Origin: Betaproteobacteria bacterium
GTDB taxonomy: Bacteria; Pseudomonadota; Gammaproteobacteria; Burkholderiales; Casimicrobiaceae
Assembly: GCA_029884335.1 (NCBI GenBank)
Contig: JAOUIA010000032.1
Location: 1-41,407, forward strand
Length of the DNA: 41,407 nt
Reading direction: 5' to 3'
In this document: piece after piece, positions 37,987 through 41,407 of the stretch
How positions within the stretch are numbered: position 1 is the stretch's first letter
Layout of the letters: the number at the start of each line of letters is the position of its first letter
Notes under the pieces: model-generated
Database searches by the model: none
What the model saw: only the letters and a program-made list of their open reading frames with translations
Told to the model about the DNA's origin: nothing
Program-made: the position numbers and the translations under genes

Positions 37987-39074
37987 GCCGCGCCGTCGAT
38001 GCGCACGCCCGTGGCCGGGTCGAACAGGTGGAGGCGCGCAACCGGCAGCGCGAGCGCGAGACGCGCGCCGGGAGAGGCGAGCGTGCGGCGCTCCGGCCGG
38101 TGCACGTGTGCGGCGAGTTCCGCGCCCGAGTCGAGCCTCAGCCGGTAGAACGCCTCGCGCCCGGCGAAGCTCACCTTCTCGACGGCGCCTTCGACGACGA
38201 GCGCGTCGGGCGACGCCGCGGCGCCAGGCCCGGCGACCGCCATGTCCTCCAGGCGAATCGCGAGCGTCACGCGGTCGCGCCCCGCGAGCGCCGGCAACGC
38301 GCGCGGCGACGCGCCGAGCGCGACCTGCCCGCCCGGCGCGACCGGCACGTCCGCGATCACGTTCATCGCGCCGACGAAAGAGGCCACGAAGAGCGTCGCC
38401 GGCCGGTCGTAGACCTCCCATGGCGTGCCGACCTGGTGGACGCGGCCGGACTGCATCACGCAGATGCGGTCGGAGAGGACCAGTGCCTCCTCCTGGTCGT
38501 GCGTGACGTAGAGCGTCGTGATGCCGAGCGCGTGCTGCAGGTCGCGGATGTCGTCGCGCATCTCGATGCGCAGCTTCGCGTCGAGGTTCGAGAGCGGCTC
38601 GTCCATCAGCAGGACCTTCGGCTCGATCACGATCGCCCGCGCGAGCCCCACGCGCTGCTGCTGCCCGCCGGAGAGCTGATGCGGCATCCGCGCGGCGAGG
38701 CCGGGCAGCCGCACGAGCTCGAGCGCGCGCGCGACGCGCTCCGCGGCCTCCTGCCGGGGGCGGCGCCGGTTCGCGAGGCCGAACGCGACGTTGTCGCCGA
38801 CGCTCATGTGGGGAAAGATCGCGTAGTCCTGGAACACGAGCCCGATGTCGCGCTTCCAGACGGGCACGTCGTCCACGCGCCGGCCCCCTATCCACACCTC
38901 GCCCGCGTCCTGCCGGACGAAGCCCGCGACGGTGCGCAGCAGCGTGGTCTTGCCGCAGCCCGAGGGCCCGAGCAGGGTGAAGAACTCGCCGGACTCGACC
39001 GCCAGGTCGACGTCCGCGAGCGCCTGCACGCCGGAGAAGCGTCTGGAGAGATGCCGCAGCTCGACGCGGGCCAT
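37983..39074 (-). CDS. ABC transporter ATPase (FbpC/PotA type)
   Basis: The 363-residue nucleotide-binding subunit has Walker A GPSGCGKTT (about 36-44), Q-loop VFQDYAIFPHM, signature LSGGQQQRVGLARA, Walker B VLLMDEP and the H-loop YVTHDQEEA. A C-terminal TOBE-like domain (about 240-355) follows. It powers the permease encoded by the next gene, with which it is translationally coupled (GTGA). The substrate cannot be read from the ATPase. Confidence 0.92.
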   Translation of the reverse strand: MARVELRHLSRRFSGVQALADVDLAVESGEFFTLLGPSGCGKTTLLRTVAGFVRQDAGEVWIGGRRVDDVPVWKRDIGLVFQDYAIFPHMSVGDNVAFGLANRRRPRQEAAERVARALELVRLPGLAARMPHQLSGGQQQRVGLARAIVIEPKVLLMDEPLSNLDAKLRIEMRDDIRDLQHALGITTLYVTHDQEEALVLSDRICVMQSGRVHQVGTPWEVYDRPATLFVASFVGAMNVIADVPVAPGGQVALGASPRALPALAGRDRVTLAIRLEDMAVAGPGAAASPDALVVEGAVEKVSFAGREAFYRLRLDSGAELAAHVHRPERRTLASPGARLALALPVARLHLFDPATGVRIDGAA

Positions 39075-39139
39075 CGGCGCAACCGGTCAGCGGCGGCCGC
39101 GCGCCCGGCGCGCGGCGGGTCGGCGGGCGGCGCGCGCGG

Positions 39140-40120
39140 TCAACGGGCGAGCATCAGGGCGCGCCACTTCTCGAGGTATTCCTGCCGCTTGTCGGCCGCG
39201 TTCTTGATGTTGTACTTGACGAGCTTGATCTCGCCCATCGGCTTCAGCGCGGCGAGCGGCTTCGCGTCCTTGCGGATCGGCCGCCGCCCCAGCTCCTGCA
39301 CGACCATGTCCTGGACCGGCGCGGACAGCGCCCAGTCGATGAACGCCTTGCCCGCGGCCGCGTTGGGCGCGCGCTTGCACAGCGCCATCCCGTCGGCGAT
39401 CGCGGAGGTGCCGTCCTCCGGGTACACGATCGCAACCGGCCCGCCGTTCTTGAGGTACAGGTACGCGTTGTCCTCGAGGGTGACGCCGACCGCCGCCTCG
39501 CCGTCGTTGACGAAGCGCGGAACGGCGCCGGAGCTGTTCGAGACGTTGAGGTTCGCGAACACGGGCTTGAACCTGTCCCAGCCCGGCTGCTTGTCGCCGT
39601 AGATCGTCAGGAACGTATTGAGCTGCATGTAGGCGGAGCCGGACTTCTCGGCGTCGGCCATCGAGACCTGCCCCTTGAACCGCGGCTGCCCGAGGTCGGT
39701 CCACGTCCTCGGGTATTCCTCGGGCTTGAGCTTCTTCGTGTTGACGACGAAGACGTTGAGAATGCCGGTGTACGGGAGCCACGCGCCGGACGTCCTGAAA
39801 GCGTCGGCGATCATCGCGGCCTCCTTCGGCTGGTACGGCTCGAGGAGGTCGGTGTTGGCTTCGAGCAGCTCGGCGCCGATGCTCCAGATCACGTCGCACT
39901 TGGGGTTGGCGGCCTCGGCGCGGGTGCGGTTGACGATGTCGCCGGAGCCGGCCTTCACCACGTCGGCCTTGATGCCCGTCGCCTTCTCGAATTCCGGGAT
40001 CAGGCGCTCGACGATGTTCGCCGTGTGGGCCGTGTAGACGCTGACGCGCTGCTGCGCGAGGGCCGGGGCGGCGAGGCTGGCGGCCCCGAGCGCGACGACT
40101 GTGATTGTGCGAAGCTTCAT
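39140..40120 (-). CDS. ABC transporter periplasmic substrate-binding protein (AfuA/FbpA-like family)
   Basis: The 326-residue protein begins with a signal peptide (MKLRTITVVALGAASLAAPALAQ, cleavage probably after ALA, near residue 22). The mature part, RVSVYTAHTANIVERLIPEF and on, belongs to the COG1840 binding-protein family, which includes ferric iron, 2-aminoethylphosphonate, thiamine and organic substrates. ATG 40120 has GGGGG upstream; the frame beyond it crosses the intergenic region. It is the first gene of the importer-SDR operon and is divergent from the PP2C-like gene. The adjoining dehydrogenase gene argues for an organic substrate rather than iron. Confidence 0.88.
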   Translation of the reverse strand: MKLRTITVVALGAASLAAPALAQQRVSVYTAHTANIVERLIPEFEKATGIKADVVKAGSGDIVNRTRAEAANPKCDVIWSIGAELLEANTDLLEPYQPKEAAMIADAFRTSGAWLPYTGILNVFVVNTKKLKPEEYPRTWTDLGQPRFKGQVSMADAEKSGSAYMQLNTFLTIYGDKQPGWDRFKPVFANLNVSNSSGAVPRFVNDGEAAVGVTLEDNAYLYLKNGGPVAIVYPEDGTSAIADGMALCKRAPNAAAGKAFIDWALSAPVQDMVVQELGRRPIRKDAKPLAALKPMGEIKLVKYNIKNAADKRQEYLEKWRALMLAR

Positions 40121-40229
40121 GGTTTCCCCCGGGGCGATTGGCGGCCGCATTCGCGTCCGCGCGGCCTGCCGGGCGATCCTATAACATGGCCACCCGCGCC
40201 GCAATCGCGCGCGCCGCGCCGCCCGCCGG

Positions 40230-41222
40230 ATGAGGATCGAGGCCTTCACCCAGGGAAAGCACCTGGACGACCCGGAAGCGAACGAGGACCGCTTCCTCGT
40301 GCTGCCCGGGCGCGGCTACGCCGTGATCGACGGCGCCACCGACATCGGCGGCAAGCTCTTCGAGGGCCGGCGCGGCGGGTGGTGGGGAGCCGAGACGACG
40401 ATGCGGGCGGTCGCCGGCTTCCTCGCCGCCGCGACGCCGCGCGAGATCTCGGCCCAGGCTCTCGTCGAGGAGGTCGGCTCCGCGCTCCGCGGCCTCTATG
40501 CCAGGCAGGGAACCCTTGCTGCGATGCGCGCCGATCGGGCCCGGCGCTTCGGCGCGACGCTGACGCTCGCCGCCGATCTCGGCGACGCATTCCGCTTCGT
40601 ACTCATCGGCGACAGCGGGCTGCGGATCAACGGCGCCGAGGCGTTCGTCGAGGACACGGGACTCGACCTCGTCACGGCGAGCCTGCGCGTGGCGGCCTAC
40701 CGCTTCGTGTCGGCCGCCGGGGGCGGGGTCGACGACTGCCGGCGCGTCGGCCGCGCGCTCTCGTTCCACGGCGCCGCACGCCTCCACACCGACGCGCGGC
40801 CGTGGCTCGACGACGAGAGCCTCGCGGCGCTGCGCGCCGAGAGCCTCGCGTGGTCGCAGGCGCGCCTGCCCGCAGTCCCCGAGGCGGACCTTCGCGCGCT
40901 CGTCGACGGCGGGATCGAAGGCCAGGCGCGCTTCGCGAACAACACGTCGAGCCCGCTTTGCTACGCGGTCCTCGATGGCTTCGAAGTCCCGCCGGCGCTC
41001 GTGCGCGTCTTCGAGCGCCCGCGCACGGCGGTCCGGTCGATCGAGCTCCACAGCGACGGCTACTTCGCGCGCGGCGCGACGCCGTCGCTCGCCGACTGGG
41101 AGACGGCGGCGGACGAGGTCGAGCGCGTCGATCCCGAGAAAGTCGGCGCCTACCCTTCGGTCAAGGGGAGCGCCGGGCGGATGCGCACCGACGACAGGAC
41201 CGTCGTGATCATCCGGCCCTGA
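40230..41222 (+). CDS. PP2C-like protein of unknown role
   Basis: The 330-residue protein shows features of metal-dependent PP2C phosphatases: NEDRFLV and YAVIDGATDIGG near the N-terminus (first metal-binding Asp), IGDSGLRI in the middle, and SDGY and DDRTVVII near the end. The classical RxxxED and DGHGG motifs are altered, so activity on phosphoproteins is uncertain. No partner kinase, sigma factor or anti-sigma gene is adjacent. ATG 40230 gives the family N-terminus. A -10-like TATAAC sits at 40180-40185. Confidence 0.7.
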   Translation: MRIEAFTQGKHLDDPEANEDRFLVLPGRGYAVIDGATDIGGKLFEGRRGGWWGAETTMRAVAGFLAAATPREISAQALVEEVGSALRGLYARQGTLAAMRADRARRFGATLTLAADLGDAFRFVLIGDSGLRINGAEAFVEDTGLDLVTASLRVAAYRFVSAAGGGVDDCRRVGRALSFHGAARLHTDARPWLDDESLAALRAESLAWSQARLPAVPEADLRALVDGGIEGQARFANNTSSPLCYAVLDGFEVPPALVRVFERPRTAVRSIELHSDGYFARGATPSLADWETAADEVERVDPEKVGAYPSVKGSAGRMRTDDRTVVIIRP

Positions 41223-41297
41223 GGCCGCGGCGGGGCGTCGGCCCGCAGCGCTGCGCGAATCGCCCGGGCACGATCGCGCCGCAGGGCCCCACGCGGC

Positions 41298-41407
41298 CTA
41301 CGCGACCTCGCCGGCCGCCTTCTCGAGCTCGAAGGCGCGATGCAGCACGCGCACCGCGAGCTCCATGTACTTCTCGTCGATGACCACCGAGATCTTGATC
41401 TCGGAGG
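41298..41407 (-). CDS. lysC: Aspartokinase C-terminus (partial, cut by window edge)
   Basis: The last 36 codons and stop of a minus-strand gene are present. The translation SEIKISVVIDEKYMELAVRV, then LHRAFELEKAAGEVA, matches the C-terminal ACT domain of bacterial aspartate kinases (lysine/threonine-sensitive first enzyme of the aspartate family pathway). The 5' end lies beyond the window. Confidence 0.85.
   Translation of the reverse strand, partial: SEIKISVVIDEKYMELAVRVLHRAFELEKAAGEVA

Noticed and set aside
37987-38895. N-terminal extension of the permease frame
   Set aside because: It is only the other reading frame of the ATPase gene; GTG 37986 with a GTGA overlap is the natural start.

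Overview
The window is ordinary chromosomal DNA of a high-GC bacterium, most likely a betaproteobacterium. The evidence for this is the dapE-prmB pair with overlapping start and stop, a PilU-type pilus ATPase, a Bug/TctC solute-binding protein, a MaeB malic enzyme fused to a phosphotransacetylase domain, CCA-encoding tRNAs, and a REPIN-type inverted repeat of the sort scattered through proteobacterial genomes. I see no insertion sequence, prophage, CRISPR array or plasmid function. The genus cannot be named from the sequence.

Left part (1-9000): pilU; a gene-free stretch with a REPIN; dapE and prmB; then two unrelated membrane transport proteins that converge tail to tail, a CPA2 cation/proton antiporter and an MscS-type channel, each ending in a CRP-like cyclic-nucleotide-binding domain; and a divergent acetolactate-synthase-like ThDP enzyme.

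Centre (8820-31040): this is the most interesting part. Seven FNR/ANR-like palindromes (TTGAY-N4-RTCAA or close variants) lie upstream of hsp20, an acyl-ACP-reductase-like fusion protein (followed by maeB), pncB, a divergent GroEL paralogue, a Lon-like protease followed by a tandem Usp protein, a small Usp followed by pncA, and a short hibernation factor (S30AE/HPF). Most boxes sit 21-23 nt upstream of a -10-like hexamer, the geometry of class II FNR promoters. The gene set covers protein holding, folding and degradation, ribosome hibernation, universal stress proteins, NAD salvage (PncA and PncB) and reductive lipid metabolism. I infer a low-oxygen survival or dormancy regulon gathered in about 22 kb, resembling the mycobacterial DosR regulon in content. 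Unboxed genes lie between them: an enolase-superfamily enzyme divergent from a TctC protein, an iron-type alcohol dehydrogenase, a dimethylglycine-dehydrogenase-like flavoprotein, a PLD-family cardiolipin-synthase-like enzyme and a GDSL lipoprotein hydrolase. tRNA-Arg(ACG) is here too.

Right part (31000-41407): a TetR regulator, tRNA-Ser(GCT), katG with a palindromic control region, a HAD hydrolase, a four-gene ABC importer plus SDR operon on the minus strand, a PP2C-like protein, and the last codons of an aspartokinase gene cut by the window edge.

No FNR/CRP-family regulator gene is visible here, so the protein that would bind the boxes must be encoded elsewhere.
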